This document shows, one piece after another, positions 6,987 through 14,305 of a stretch of DNA of 30,548 nucleotides (within the stretch, counting starts at the first letter, position 1; every line of letters begins with the position of its first letter). Source of the stretch: Lentisphaeria bacterium. GTDB lineage: Bacteria; Verrucomicrobiota; Lentisphaeria; Victivallales; UBA1829. A model generated the notes under the pieces. It was not told where the DNA came from, did not search any database, and saw nothing but the letters and a program-made list of their open reading frames with translations. Both the position numbers and the translations under genes were made by a program. The stretch is taken from NCBI GenBank assembly GCA_017456805.1, contig JAFTIQ010000065.1, positions 1 through 30,548 of the forward strand. Direction: 5' to 3'.

Positions 6987-7526
6987 ATGAAAAAAATAGC
7001 TGCACTTCTTCTCATGATTTCTGCCGTTACAGTCTTTGCAGAAATTCCGATTGAAGTGGAAATCACCGATGGTAATGGAGCTGTCAAAGCGGAATGGTCC
7101 CCTGTTCAGCTCGGTTTGATGCCCCATGATTACACGCAGATCTTCACGGAAAAAACGGATATTTACGGTTTTTCCATTGCGCTTTTCGGATTGAAACAGA
7201 AATCTTCTGTTATCTCATTTGCGCCCTTCTGTCTGCTTGAAAAAAATTATTTCTTCCAGACAGGTGCATTTGCCGGAACCGGAACGAATTATGCACTCTC
7301 AGCCGCTCCGGTCCTCAATGCGGCGGAATTGAATTACGGAATCCAGGCTGGTGTTATCAACCTGGAAAATTCCTGTGATAAAAAGTATAAAGGAAACCGC
7401 AAACCTTCTCCGGGATTACAAATCGGTCTCGTCAATGTCGGTGGCTGTATCCAAATCGGCGCGCTGAACTTCAATCCGAACGGATTGATTCCCTGCTGTC
7501 CGATCATAAATTTCTCAATTAAGTAA
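6987..7526 (+). CDS. Secreted surface-repeat protein (LA_2272-like), paralogue 1
   Basis: A 179-residue exported protein. The start at 6987 has ACGAGG upstream and gives a clear signal peptide (MKKIAALLLMISAVTVFA, cleavage before EIP). The mature part has short strands of the form NYGIQAGVIN, GLQIGLVN and CIQIGALNFNP, a repeat seen in bacterial surface proteins I know as LA_2272-like. An outer-membrane or cell-surface location is likely, but no activity can be assigned. It is a tandem paralogue of the next gene: both share the SAEW/KAEW-TPLQLG-type region, the 'QKS.V.S.AP' block and the same ending (LINF or IINF, then a short tail). An earlier in-frame ATG at 6933 lies inside the promoter and is rejected. 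Confidence 0.75.
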   Translation: MKKIAALLLMISAVTVFAEIPIEVEITDGNGAVKAEWSPVQLGLMPHDYTQIFTEKTDIYGFSIALFGLKQKSSVISFAPFCLLEKNYFFQTGAFAGTGTNYALSAAPVLNAAELNYGIQAGVINLENSCDKKYKGNRKPSPGLQIGLVNVGGCIQIGALNFNPNGLIPCCPIINFSIK

Positions 7527-7534
7527 CGAAACTG

Positions 7535-7562
7535 ACGCGGAACGGAACATTCCGCGTTTTTT
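7535..7562 (+). terminator. Rho-independent terminator between the two paralogues
   Basis: A perfect 8-bp stem (7535-7542 with 7550-7557) with a 7-base loop and six Ts at 7557-7562. It ends 16 bases before the start codon of the next gene, so that gene depends on read-through or on a promoter inside paralogue 1. Confidence 0.85.
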
Positions 7563-7578
7563 GCAAAGGAGTTCGTTT

Positions 7579-8115
7579 ATGAAAAAATTGTTTATTCTGA
7601 TTTTGATCCTGACCGGAATTTCTGTTTTTGCCCATTTTCCGATTTATGTTGAAACAAAAGAAGAAAATGGATTCTTTTCGGCAGAGTGGACTCCGCTGCA
7701 ATTGGGGGTTCTCCCCTGTGAACACTGGCAGATTTTCCATGACAGTACAAATACTGTTTTTTCTTTTGGAATTGCCGCAACACAACAGAAATCAGCAGTG
7801 TTTTCCGCCGCACCCATCAATGCATTGACCTCTAATTACTTTTTACAGGCGGGAATTCTGTGTTCTGTAACGACCCGGAATTATGGATTCTCATTCGGGC
7901 TGTTCAACGGGAGCGGGCGGAATTATGGAATACAAATCGGGCTGTTCAATCTGGAAAGCAATTTTGGCTGGCGCAGCGAAGAAGAACAAAAAGGGATGCC
8001 CGGATTACAGATCGGGCTGTTCAACAGCAGCGGCGGCTGGCAGATAGGATTACTGAATCACAATCCCCACAGTTTCCTTGCGTGGCTTCCGCTGATCAAT
8101 TTCCCTGTTAAATAA
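7579..8115 (+). CDS. Secreted surface-repeat protein (LA_2272-like), paralogue 2
   Basis: A 178-residue exported protein with AAAGGAG nine bases before the ATG at 7579. The signal peptide is MKKLFILILILTGISVFA, with cleavage before HFP. The second half is a clear tandem repeat of about 17-21 residues: NYGFSFGLFNGSG, NYGIQIGLFNLES, GLQIGLFNSSG, WQIGLLNHNP. Each unit has alternating hydrophobic residues and an Asn turn, which suggests a small beta-sheet or solenoid. The underlying DNA word ATCGGGCTGTTCAA also repeats. It closely resembles the preceding gene in order and length, so the pair arose by duplication. The function is unknown. The start six codons earlier (MQRSSF) lies within the terminator and is unlikely. 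Confidence 0.75.
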   Translation: MKKLFILILILTGISVFAHFPIYVETKEENGFFSAEWTPLQLGVLPCEHWQIFHDSTNTVFSFGIAATQQKSAVFSAAPINALTSNYFLQAGILCSVTTRNYGFSFGLFNGSGRNYGIQIGLFNLESNFGWRSEEEQKGMPGLQIGLFNSSGGWQIGLLNHNPHSFLAWLPLINFPVK

Positions 8116-8117
8116 AA

Positions 8118-8367
8118 AATGGGGCTGTTGCAAGACCTGAAATTTGAAAGCACATTTTCGTACGGAGAAAACGGAGTGTACTGAGTGTACGGAGGCATTT
8201 TTGGTTATTACCGACCGATTTCTCAAAAGAAATAAAAATTTTTCTCATGGGTAACGGTTGTTTTAATTACCAAACCACCTCCGTAATCTCTGTAAACTCC
8301 GTTCACTCTGTTCAAAAGACTCAATTAAAATGCGTTTTCTGTATGCAGGTTTTGCAACAGCCCCATT
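8118..8367. repeat. 250-bp inverted-repeat element (possible MITE-like insertion or long hairpin)
   Basis: The ends are 22-bp inverted repeats with one mismatch (8118-8139 and 8346-8367), beginning AATGGGGCTGTTGCAA. GGGGCTGTTGCAA resembles the termini of several insertion sequence families, but no transposase is present. Further in, each arm carries four tandem 9-bp units of the form ACNGAGNNN (8162-8195 on the left; complement at 8278-8311 on the right). These can pair with each other over about 25 bp at roughly 80 percent. The element sits between two converging genes. It could be a non-autonomous transposable element or a long bidirectional hairpin that stops transcription. No target duplication longer than AAT/ATT can be seen, and that is also part of the palindrome. 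Confidence 0.6.
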
Positions 8368-8389
8368 ATTGATCAAATCATCAAGGAGA

Positions 8390-9196
8390 TCATCTTTTCA
8401 CAATGGGCCAGAGTCTGCCATCGGCAGTGCTGTCCAGCACCACATTCAGATCAAAAGCCTTGGAAAGATTTTCTTCTGTCAGAATATCTTTGCGGTCGCC
8501 GGACGCCATGATTTTACCATCTTTGATGATCATTCCTTTATCGAAGGAAGCGGTGATTTCTTCAATTCGCTGAGTTACGAACACCATTGTGGGAGAATCT
8601 TCTCTGGCGGCGAGATCATCCACGGCATTCAGCAGGATTTCCCGGCTGGTCAGGTCAAGGAAAATACAAGCTTCGTCAAGGATCACCAGTTCCGGATGGG
8701 AGATCAAAGCTCTTGCGATGAGGATCCGCACCTGTTCCCCGGAGGAAAGACGGTCGAACCAGCGATCGGCGAATTTCGTTGCATGAATCATTTCCATTGC
8801 TTTTTCAGCCTGTTCCAGATCTTCCTTTGTGGGAGTCCGGAAGAATCCGATGGTGGAATCCAATCCGCCGAGCACGATTTCTCTTGCGGTCCAGCGGCGG
8901 CTGTAAGTGGAATCCGCAGCCCAGGTATTGAGGAAGGGGCTGACCCAGGCTACTTTTTTCCGGAGTTCCATGATATCACATTCGCCGTATTTCTGTCCGA
9001 GAACACGCACAGTTGCGCCCCAGAGGGGCCATGCGAGCCCAAGCAGCAATTTGACAAATGTGGTTTTTCCGGCACCGTTCGGACCGAGCACGAACCAGCG
9101 TTCCCGGTGACCGATGGTACAGGAAACATCAGTCAAAGCTTCATAGCCTTCAAGTTTGACGGTTGCATTTTTGATTTCGATTGCAGGAGGAAACAT
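8390..9196 (-). CDS. ABC transporter ATP-binding protein (ModF/COG1119-like), no permease nearby
   Basis: A 268-residue single ABC ATPase. Walker A GPNGAGKTT is at 38-46, the signature SSGEQ at 151-155 and Walker B LVILDE at 170-175 with catalytic Glu175. The switch histidine is unusual: the expected 'VTHR' reads VTQR, with Gln209 in place of His. The Q-loop region reads WVSPFLN, as in the COG1119 (molybdate-type) ATPases. No membrane or binding-protein partner lies in the window, so the role could be transport with a distant permease or a soluble function. It starts 17 bp after the pheA stop, with AAAGGA as SD, so the two form an operon on the minus strand. Confidence 0.85.
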   Translation of the reverse strand: MFPPAIEIKNATVKLEGYEALTDVSCTIGHRERWFVLGPNGAGKTTFVKLLLGLAWPLWGATVRVLGQKYGECDIMELRKKVAWVSPFLNTWAADSTYSRRWTAREIVLGGLDSTIGFFRTPTKEDLEQAEKAMEMIHATKFADRWFDRLSSGEQVRILIARALISHPELVILDEACIFLDLTSREILLNAVDDLAAREDSPTMVFVTQRIEEITASFDKGMIIKDGKIMASGDRKDILTEENLSKAFDLNVVLDSTADGRLWPIVKR

Positions 9197-9213
9197 TGTA
9201 CATTCCTTTCTGA

Positions 9214-10269
9214 TTAAATGGGGTATGACCCAAGGATTTTAAGAAAACTGGTATACTGCTTCAATTTTTCCAATGCGGTTTCCACGTCCGGATCGGAAAC
9301 ATGCCCGATAAGGTCAACGTAAAAGACATACTCCCAGTTGATTTTTTTGGAGGGACGGCTTTCAATCATGGAAAGAGTCAACCCTGCTTCGCGGAAGGGC
9401 AGCAGGCAATCATACAAGGCCCCCACCCGGTCCTGAACAGCAAAACAAAGGGATGTTTTATCTTTTCCGGAGGATTTGTTTTCCTGATTTCCAACCACGA
9501 AGAAACGGGTGGTATTTCTGGGATTATCTTCAATCCTTGTTTCCAGAATGTTCAGCTGATAAACGCTTGCTGCCATTTCACTGCAGATCGCAGCGGAACG
9601 GTCTTCTTCCGAAGCGAGCTGGGCCGCACGGGTATTACTGGCAGCTTCCACGAGTTCCGCTCCGGGCAGATTTTCTGTCAGCCAATGACGGCACTGTGCA
9701 AGAGATTGCGGGTGACTGTAAACCTTTTTGATCTGGGAGAGTTCGGATTTGGAAAGGATAGAATGGTGGATCGGCAGGTTGATTTCCGCACAGACTTTCA
9801 CAGAGGAATCCAATAGAAGGTCCAAGGTATAATTTACCACACCTTCGGTTGAATTTTCAACGGGAACGACCCCATAGTCCACCTTTCCGGCTTCCACATC
9901 CCGGAAAACATCAGCGATTCCCGGACGGGGGAAATATTCCACACTTTTTCCGAATTGCATCTGAGCAGCCTGATGAGTATAGGTTGCGGCCGGCCCGAAA
10001 TAAGCCACCCGGAGCTGATCTTCCAATGGATAAGCACCGGACATGATTTCCCGGTAAATTGCGTGAAGGGTATGTTTCAACATGGGGCCTTTGTTCAGAG
10101 AATCCAATTTTTCCAGCAAAGCCTTTTCCCGTTCAGGCACATAAATCGGAAGTCCGCGTTCCCGCTTCCACTTTCCGACTTCACATACAACATTGTAACG
10201 ATCATTCAGCAATGCAACAATCTGCCGGTCGATTGCATCAATCCTGTTACGCATTTCCTGTAAATCCAT
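9214..10269 (-). CDS. pheA: Bifunctional chorismate mutase / prephenate dehydratase (P-protein)
   Basis: A 351-residue enzyme for the two steps from chorismate to phenylpyruvate in phenylalanine synthesis. Residues 1-85 form the AroQ-type chorismate mutase (MRNRIDAIDRQIVALLNDR). Residues about 87-262 form prephenate dehydratase with the diagnostic NTTRF block (Thr254, Arg255, Phe256) and PVENSTEG (136-143). Residues about 272-351 form the ACT regulatory domain, with GALYDCLLPF and ESRPSK (303-308) where phenylalanine usually binds for feedback inhibition. It starts at 10269 with AGGAG upstream and has a recognisable promoter at 10312-10339. It is cytoplasmic, and is followed closely by the ABC ATPase gene. 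Confidence 0.95.
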   Translation of the reverse strand: MDLQEMRNRIDAIDRQIVALLNDRYNVVCEVGKWKRERGLPIYVPEREKALLEKLDSLNKGPMLKHTLHAIYREIMSGAYPLEDQLRVAYFGPAATYTHQAAQMQFGKSVEYFPRPGIADVFRDVEAGKVDYGVVPVENSTEGVVNYTLDLLLDSSVKVCAEINLPIHHSILSKSELSQIKKVYSHPQSLAQCRHWLTENLPGAELVEAASNTRAAQLASEEDRSAAICSEMAASVYQLNILETRIEDNPRNTTRFFVVGNQENKSSGKDKTSLCFAVQDRVGALYDCLLPFREAGLTLSMIESRPSKKINWEYVFYVDLIGHVSDPDVETALEKLKQYTSFLKILGSYPI

Positions 10270-10311
10270 CTATCCGCTCCTGTTATGATTTCAAAATGAA
10301 TCAATCCGGAT

Positions 10312-10339
10312 AATATACAGCAAAAAAGTAAAATTACAA
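10312..10339 (-). promoter_or_regulatory. Promoter of pheA
   Basis: On the minus strand, TTGTAA at 10339-10334, a 16-bp spacer and TATATT at 10317-10312. The leader is about 35-40 nt. Confidence 0.55.
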
Positions 10340-10432
10340 GAAAAAAAGTTTTTCCCCATTCTTCTTTCAAGATATTTCAAAATATTTTTCAGATATTTCA
10401 AAACAAAAAGAGAATAAAGTAAAAAAGTGCAC

Positions 10433-10460
10433 TTGCTTTTTTTCATATCAGTGCTACATT
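10433..10460 (+). promoter_or_regulatory. Promoter of the candidate small RNA and/or sigma-factor transcript
   Basis: TTGCTT at 10433-10438, a 16-bp spacer and TACATT at 10455-10460. The expected start near 10467 lies three bases before a 9-bp stem that closes the downstream RNA. Confidence 0.55.
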
Positions 10461-10466
10461 TGTAGG

Positions 10467-10575
10467 CAGGAGACAGGGTCTACATCCTCTGAACGTTTTA
10501 TACATCGGGGTCGCCAAGACCTTATTGAAAAGTAGCATAAGTTGGAGCGAATGTTCCCCCCTGTCTCTGTTTTTT
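10467..10575 (+). ncRNA. Candidate structured small RNA (or sigma leader attenuator), 6S-like outline
   Basis: A perfect 9-bp stem pairs 10470-10478 with 10559-10567 and is followed by six Ts, so the closing stem and the terminator are the same element. Inside lie an apical hairpin (GGGGTC, loop GCCAA, GACCTT, 10507-10522) and a weaker helix (10487-10492 with 10542-10547). This leaves a large asymmetric internal loop. A closed rod with an open bubble, expressed from its own promoter, is the general plan of 6S RNA. The length of about 110 nt is short for 6S, however, and the match is only one of shape. It lacks the SRP RNA loop and T-box words. It lies 55 bp before the sigma-70 gene, so it may instead be a leader attenuator. 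Confidence 0.5.
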
Positions 10576-10630
10576 CAAATCTTTCCGGAAATGGAAAAAC
10601 AAAAGAACACCCCTAAAACGCAGGCGAATC

Positions 10631-12013
10631 ATGAATTCGGCAAATGACAATTTTCTGACTGACAGCGTCTATTTCGAGGATGCGGAATCAACAGAAGATT
10701 TCTCTTTCAGTCATAATTCAGGAAAACACGTCACCAAAGAAAATCTGGATATTCTCAAGAGTTATTTCAAAGAGATGCGTGATGTTCCGCAAATGACTGC
10801 CGCACAGGAAGCCGAAGCTTGGCAGAAAATCGATCAATGTCTGATCTCTGCAAGAAATGCCATGTACAAATTCGGTTTTGTTCTCAAGGAACATATCCGG
10901 ATCTTATCCGATACCGATATCGATGATCTCAGTGACATTTTCCCGGTGGATCCATCAAATCCGAAAGAAAATTTTTCCCTCACCCCGCATAAACGGAAAG
11001 AATGGCTGGATGAAATTTCCATTGTTCATGAACGGATTTCCCTTCTCTTTTCCGGAAAAAAATCTGCAAAACTGGATAAACTCAGACAGACAGGTGTGGA
11101 GCTTCTTATGAAGCACCCCGCACTTCCGGTTCAGCTTCTGGAATGGCATGATGTGGCATTGCGTTATCAACAGCTTTACAGAGAAGGCAGTCTTTCCGAT
11201 GAAGCTCTGGCAGAGAAAACGCTCTGCACAACCGAAGAATTTTTCCAGGAGCTCGAAATTGCAACTGAGCTGCGGGAAGAGTTTGAACAGTGGAAAGTCA
11301 AAATGCTGGAAACCAACCTGCGCCTGGTCATTAAAATTGCCAAGCATTATCAAAATAAAGGGCTTCCTTTCGGGGATCTCATCCAGGAAGGAAATCTCGG
11401 ACTGATGAAGGCTTTGGATAAATTCAATTATAAGCTCGGTCACAGATTCTGCACCTATGCCTCCTGGTGGATCAAACAGGGCGTTGCAAGAGCACTTTCA
11501 GGACAATCCAGAACCATCCGGCTGCCGATCCACATGATCACAACGATCAAAAAGATGCACAGCGCGGAACAGAACTTTATCCAAGTCAACGGCAGAGATC
11601 CTGAAGACAGCGATATTTCGGCGATCCTTGATCTTCCTGTCGAAAAAGTCCGTGCGATCCGGAAGATGTCTCTCCAATGCATTTCCCTTCAGGCTTCCAT
11701 CGGACATAAGAATGACCATTCCACGTTTGAAGATATTCTTATGGATCAGCAGGCGAAAGACCCCATGAAAGTGTATGCAAAAAAGGCTCTGAAACAGAGA
11801 TTGAATGAGGCACTTTCCCAACTTTCGGAACGGCAGCGTCAGGTCATTTCCATGCGATATGGTTTGGATGGGGGCCCGGCAAAATCTCTGACAGAAGTTT
11901 CGGAAGCCTTCCATATCACCAGGGAACGGGTCAGACAGATCGAATTGAAAACCCTTGACAGACTCCGGAAACATTCGGATCCGAAGACTTATCTTGACGA
12001 TTTTTTCCTTTGA
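10631..12013 (+). CDS. rpoD: RNA polymerase sigma-70 family factor (RpoD/SigA type)
   Basis: A 460-residue sigma factor. Region 1.2 is near 36-70 (LKSYFKEMRDVPQMTAAQE). A non-conserved stretch of about 150 residues follows. Regions 2.1-2.4 run from about 228 to 300 (LRLVIKIAKHYQNKG, FGDLIQEGNLGLMKALDKF, FCTYASWWIKQGVARAL). Region 3 follows (RTIRLPIHMI). Region 4.1-4.2 is at about 390-450 (LSERQRQVISMRYGLDG, ITRERVRQIELKTLDRLRKH). Conservation of the -10 recognition helix and of the DLIQEGN/RQIE words fits a primary or group 2 sigma. There is no long acidic region 1.1, so the start codon or the group is not certain. The SD is weak (AGGCG). The gene follows the candidate small RNA at 10467-10575. 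Confidence 0.9.
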   Translation: MNSANDNFLTDSVYFEDAESTEDFSFSHNSGKHVTKENLDILKSYFKEMRDVPQMTAAQEAEAWQKIDQCLISARNAMYKFGFVLKEHIRILSDTDIDDLSDIFPVDPSNPKENFSLTPHKRKEWLDEISIVHERISLLFSGKKSAKLDKLRQTGVELLMKHPALPVQLLEWHDVALRYQQLYREGSLSDEALAEKTLCTTEEFFQELEIATELREEFEQWKVKMLETNLRLVIKIAKHYQNKGLPFGDLIQEGNLGLMKALDKFNYKLGHRFCTYASWWIKQGVARALSGQSRTIRLPIHMITTIKKMHSAEQNFIQVNGRDPEDSDISAILDLPVEKVRAIRKMSLQCISLQASIGHKNDHSTFEDILMDQQAKDPMKVYAKKALKQRLNEALSQLSERQRQVISMRYGLDGGPAKSLTEVSEAFHITRERVRQIELKTLDRLRKHSDPKTYLDDFFL

Positions 12014-12199
12014 GACAATTTCAATCAGCTTATCAACGATCTTTTCCCAGCTGAATTTTGACTGACTTCTGAAATTACCTCCTTTGATTTTCGCTCTGTA
12101 TTTTTCCTGTGTTTCCCGTTTCCAGCGATCCTCCCGCATTTTGTTGCAAAAGAAACCAAAAAAAAGCAGCTTTTTATCTGTATTTTCTCAGAACTTTAT

Positions 12200-12227
12200 T
12201 TGTTTAATCCGTGTTTTGTGATATATT
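12200..12227 (+). promoter_or_regulatory. Promoter of the nifU-nifS-rfbG-rfbH operon
   Basis: TTGTTT, a 16-bp spacer and TATATT at 12222-12227. The ATG of nifU is at 12261 with a good AAGGAG upstream. No IscR-like or other operator is recognisable by eye. Confidence 0.5.
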
Positions 12228-12260
12228 AACCTAAAATAATATTATGAAGGAGAAATCACC

Positions 12261-13139
12261 ATGTGGGATTATACAAAGAAAGTTATGGATCACTTCCTGA
12301 ATCCGAGAAATGTCGGAGAGGTTCAGGATCCGGATGCTGTTGCAGAAGTTGGAAATATCACTTGCGGAGACGCACTGAAAATAACGATTAAACTTGATGA
12401 TAACGGCAAGATCTGTGAATGTAAATTTAAAACATTCGGCTGCGCCAGTGCGATTGCATCCAGTTCCGTTTTGACCGAATTGGTCATTGGCATGACCCTG
12501 GAAGAAGCTGCGAAAGTTACGAACAAGGATATCGTTGCACATCTCGGCACCCTGCCGGAAGAAAAAATGCATTGCTCCGTCATGGGAATGGAAGCGCTTC
12601 AGGCAGCAATCGCAGATTATAAGAAACGTCACGGGGAATCCGTGGAAGAAATCGCGGAAGATGATGATCACGAAGGCAGAATCGTCTGCCGCTGTTTCGG
12701 AATCACAGATGTGAAAATCCGGAAAGTTGCAAAAGAAAATGATCTCCATACCGCCGAACAGATCACGCAATACACCAAAGCCGGCGGTGCTTGCGGAACC
12801 TGTTTGGATCAGATCCAGACAATTCTGGATTCTCTCTGGAAGGAAAAAGCCGATGCCGCTCCGGAATCTGTGCAGGATGCCGACGATTTTGAATCCCTCT
12901 CTGTCGTTCAGAAAGTGATCAAAGTCCAGTCCGTGATCGACCGGGAAGTCCGCCCTGTTCTGGAACGGGATGGCGGAGATTGCGAACTTGTTGATATTCA
13001 AGGAACAACAGCATACATCCGAATGAAAGGACATTGCCAGATGTGCCCAGCATCTCAGGTTACCCTGAAGAATCTGGTTCAGGGGAAACTCAATGAATTT
13101 GTTTCCCCGAAAATCGTTGTGGAGGATGCTTCAAAATGA
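12261..13139 (+). CDS. nifU: NifU, Fe-S cluster scaffold protein (three-domain form)
   Basis: A 292-residue scaffold of the full NifU type. Residues 1-125 are the IscU-like domain with the assembly cysteines C35, C61 and C105. Residues about 140-190 are the Bfd-like domain with a permanent [2Fe-2S] cluster (C143, C145, C178, C181). Residues about 215-285 are the Nfu domain with CQMC (C259, C262). This domain order is that of nitrogenase NifU but is also the general housekeeping scaffold in many anaerobes; no nitrogenase genes are present here. It is the first gene of an operon, with AAGGAG as SD. Its last bases (ATGA) overlap the start of nifS. It would receive sulfur from NifS and pass clusters to enzymes such as RfbH downstream. 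Confidence 0.95.
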   Translation: MWDYTKKVMDHFLNPRNVGEVQDPDAVAEVGNITCGDALKITIKLDDNGKICECKFKTFGCASAIASSSVLTELVIGMTLEEAAKVTNKDIVAHLGTLPEEKMHCSVMGMEALQAAIADYKKRHGESVEEIAEDDDHEGRIVCRCFGITDVKIRKVAKENDLHTAEQITQYTKAGGACGTCLDQIQTILDSLWKEKADAAPESVQDADDFESLSVVQKVIKVQSVIDREVRPVLERDGGDCELVDIQGTTAYIRMKGHCQMCPASQVTLKNLVQGKLNEFVSPKIVVEDASK

Positions 13140-14305
13140 CACAGGATAACGACCGGATCATCTATCTTGATAATAATGCCACGACCGCCGTTGCCCCGGA
13201 AGTTTTTGAGGCAATGACGCCTTATCTTACCAAATTCTATGGGAACCCCTCAAGTATCCATACCTTTGGCGGACAGATTGCTTCCCATATTGAAGAGGCA
13301 CGGGAAAAAGTGGCAAAACTCCTGGGAGCAGCCTCAAGTGAAATCATTTTTACCAGCTGCGGAACGGAAAGTGACAGTGCAGCGATCCTCAGCGCGCTGG
13401 GGATCTGCCGGAAGAAAAACAAGATCGTCTGCTCCACCGTGGAACATGCCGCAATTTTGAATCTGACTCAGGAATTGGAACGGAAGGGCTATGAAATCGT
13501 CCGGATCCCCGTGGATTCCAAAGGCAGACTCGATATGGAATTTGCGGAACAGGTGATTGATACAGATACAGCCATTGTTTCCGTCATGTGGGCGAACAAT
13601 GAAACAGGCAATATTCAGCCTGTCGAAAAGCTGGCAGAGCTGGCTCACAAACAGGGTGCTCTGTTCCATACTGATGCGGTTCAGGCAGTTGGAAAAGTTC
13701 CCATGAATCTTTCCAATATGAATATTGATATGCTGAGTCTTTCCGGACATAAACTTCACGCTCCGAAAGGAGTGGGAGCTCTTTACGTCCGGCGCGGAGT
13801 CCGGTTCCGTCCTTTCATCGTTGGGGGACATCAGGAACGTGGCCGCCGTGCAGGAACAGAAAACGTTGCCTCCATCGTTGGGCTCGGAAAAGCTGCGGAA
13901 CTGGCATATAACGGAATTGCCGAAGAGAACACCCGGGTCAAAGCGATGCGTGACCGTCTGGAAGAAAATCTTCTGAAGATCAAAGCAACCAGATTGAACG
14001 GTGATCCGGAACACCGGCTGCCGAATACAAGCAATATCTCTTTTGAATTCATCGAAGGGGAATCCATTCTGATGCTTCTTGACATGTTCAAGATCTGCGC
14101 TTCCAGCGGAAGTGCCTGCACGACAGGAAGTTTGGAACCGTCACATGTGCTCCGTGCAATGGGAGTTCCCTATACTGCGGCACATGGTGCGATCCGGTTC
14201 AGTTTCTCCCGTTACAACACGGAAGAAGATGTGGATTTTGTCCTGGAAAAACTGCCGCCTGTGATCGAGCGGCTCCGTCAAATTTCACCCTACTGGAAAG
14301 GATAA
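13136..14305 (+). CDS. nifS: Cysteine desulfurase NifS
   Basis: A 389-residue PLP-dependent enzyme that takes sulfur from L-cysteine for Fe-S cluster assembly. The PLP lysine is Lys206 in LSGHKLHAPKG, His104 lies in VEHAAI, and the catalytic cysteine is Cys328 in SSGSACTTGS. The short loop around that cysteine is the class I (NifS/IscS) form. GGAGG lies ten bases before the ATG, which overlaps the nifU stop. The gene ends with TAATG, shared with the next start, so translation of all four genes in this operon is likely coupled. It is cytoplasmic and partners with NifU. Confidence 0.95.
   Translation: MTQDNDRIIYLDNNATTAVAPEVFEAMTPYLTKFYGNPSSIHTFGGQIASHIEEAREKVAKLLGAASSEIIFTSCGTESDSAAILSALGICRKKNKIVCSTVEHAAILNLTQELERKGYEIVRIPVDSKGRLDMEFAEQVIDTDTAIVSVMWANNETGNIQPVEKLAELAHKQGALFHTDAVQAVGKVPMNLSNMNIDMLSLSGHKLHAPKGVGALYVRRGVRFRPFIVGGHQERGRRAGTENVASIVGLGKAAELAYNGIAEENTRVKAMRDRLEENLLKIKATRLNGDPEHRLPNTSNISFEFIEGESILMLLDMFKICASSGSACTTGSLEPSHVLRAMGVPYTAAHGAIRFSFSRYNTEEDVDFVLEKLPPVIERLRQISPYWKG

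Noticed and set aside
8330..9217. A 295-codon plus-strand frame opposite the ABC ATPase
   Set aside because: The minus-strand ATPase has all family motifs; the plus frame has none and starts inside the 250-bp repeat element.
10467..10575. SRP (4.5S) RNA, T-box or a common riboswitch
   Set aside because: The GGAA-type SRP apical loop and the conserved T-box, TPP, FMN, cobalamin, SAM and purine words are absent.
12261..14305. A nitrogen-fixation cluster, because of nifU, nifS and nifJ
   Set aside because: No nitrogenase or cofactor genes are present. These three names belong to general Fe-S assembly and pyruvate oxidation in anaerobes.
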